Assembly (NCBI GenBank): GCA_030544235.1
Contig: CM060481.1
Coordinates: 17,537,392 to 17,601,391 of the forward strand
Direction: 5' to 3'
DNA: 64,000 bases
Origin: Lepturacanthus savala
Lineage: Eukaryota; Chordata; Actinopteri; Scombriformes; Trichiuridae
The notes beneath the pieces are model-generated. The model made no database searches. It was not told the origin of the DNA and was given only the letters and a program-made list of their open reading frames with translations. A program made the position numbers and the translations under genes. This document shows positions 63,115-64,000 of the stretch, in pieces. The number at the start of each line of letters is the position of its first letter. Position 1 is the stretch's first letter.

Positions 63115-64000
63115 CTGTGAAGACAAACACAAATGACAGAGCTTCATTAGCATTTTATTCACGATGCACATTAACATTCAGCCTTGCACAGTATCTCTCA
63201 TTGAAGAGCTTTTGCTCAGAATCGGTGCTTATGCTGCTGTTTGTCAGCCTGGTTTAATAAAAGAAAGAAGAGAACGCCTGAGAAGATGGGAAGGAAAGCG
63301 CATGTGTGTACTGTATATACAGTAGTACAACAAGTGTGTGTGTGTGTGTCTGGGTATAGATAATGAGGTATTTATGCCTTGTGTGATCACTGTATCAGCA
63401 GTGTGTTTGAGGAGGAGGGACTTCTGTGTGTCTAGAGTTGCCAAATGGACCGACTATATTTTTGCTTGCTGCTTGTTGTGTTCCTGCCTCTGTTTGAGTG
63501 CTGATGCTCTTCATGTGTTGTATGATCATTTGACTGTGTGACCGCGTGTTAAGAATACTGTGCACCGCCTGTCTGTACAGTACACAGCGATGTGCTTTTG
63601 TGATGCATTTTGCTTTATGTATGTCCATAGTATGGGTTTAAGACAGGACAAGCAAAGGCTGGGATTAACATCTGATCCGTATCTGAATATCGCATCTGGA
63701 CAAGGACAAACACGTGAATTCAAGGTGTTAAATAAATGCAAGAAAAAAGATCATTTGGCACAACAAGCACACCAGTGTTTGTGTGTGCTCGCTAAAAACC
63801 TTCTGCTACCATCTCTGTATGTGTGCTTGCTAAGTGTGCTGTTCTCACTCTTTTGTGTGTGTTTGGGTGCATGTTTGTGTGCATCACTAATATGCTGTAA
63901 TGGTGTTGGTGGCGAGCAGCGTACAGACAGCGAGGATCCGTCATGGTGACAAAGGCAGCGGCTGCCACCAGATGAGCAATGCTTTGACTGATGAGAGCGA
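63115..64000 (-). other. Gene B intron upstream of the first visible exon
   Basis: No preceding TLE exon (SLKLECEKLASEK type) is seen on the minus strand before the window ends. GT-rich microsatellite bits occur; nothing else is recognised. Confidence 0.75.

Overview
The window is vertebrate genomic DNA, almost certainly from a teleost fish. It has small exons with GT-AG introns, very dense (CA)n/(GT)n, (AT)n, (CT)n and (GATA)n microsatellites, a decayed Tc1/mariner element and several interspersed repeats of kinds common in ray-finned fish. I see no bacterial, viral or CRISPR features.

It holds two protein-coding genes, both Groucho/TLE (transducin-like enhancer of split) co-repressors, lying tail to tail. 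Gene A is on the + strand. Its last 17 coding exons run from 1218 to the stop at 14140 (about 701 codons); the start and first exons lie left of the window. Gene B is on the - strand. Its last 17 coding exons run from 63114 down to the stop at 20916 (about 710 codons); its first exons lie beyond 64000. Exon order and splice phases match between the genes, including a 17-nt microexon. Gene A is compact (13 kb); gene B is stretched over 42 kb by repeat-rich introns, one of 19.7 kb. The convergent layout recalls the human TLE6/TLE2 and TLE4/TLE1 pairs. Residues such as NIVVWDL and VRCWDL favour the TLE2 class, but paralogue markers are mixed, so the exact fish name is uncertain.

Layout: 1-14140 gene A; 14141 to about 16965 its probable 3' UTR; about 17035-20915 the probable 3' UTR of gene B, carrying the Tc1 relic at 17307-18579; 20916-63114 gene B; 63115-64000 upstream intron of gene B. 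No other gene is supported inside the introns.

The most striking signal is localised gene conversion between the two inverted paralogues. Four WD40-coding exons are nearly identical at the DNA level: by my reading 2 differences in 250 nt, 18 in 248, 1 in 148 and 2 in 151. The identity extends into flanking intron. The next two exons differ at about 19% of sites, and the exons before the WD40 block have diverged much further. Within the 248-nt exon the boundary is visible: 12 of the 18 differences fall in the first 72 nt. Other structures include an inverted, damaged duplicate of the microexon region of gene B, a near-perfect 100-bp inverted repeat in gene B's last intron, two MITE-like elements in gene A introns, and a perfect RFX X-box in a gene B intron.

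Both products would act in the nucleus as tetrameric co-repressors. The N-terminal Q domain oligomerises, the CcN region carries a nuclear localisation signal and phosphorylation sites, and the C-terminal WD40 propeller binds WRPW and Eh1 peptides of partner transcription factors.
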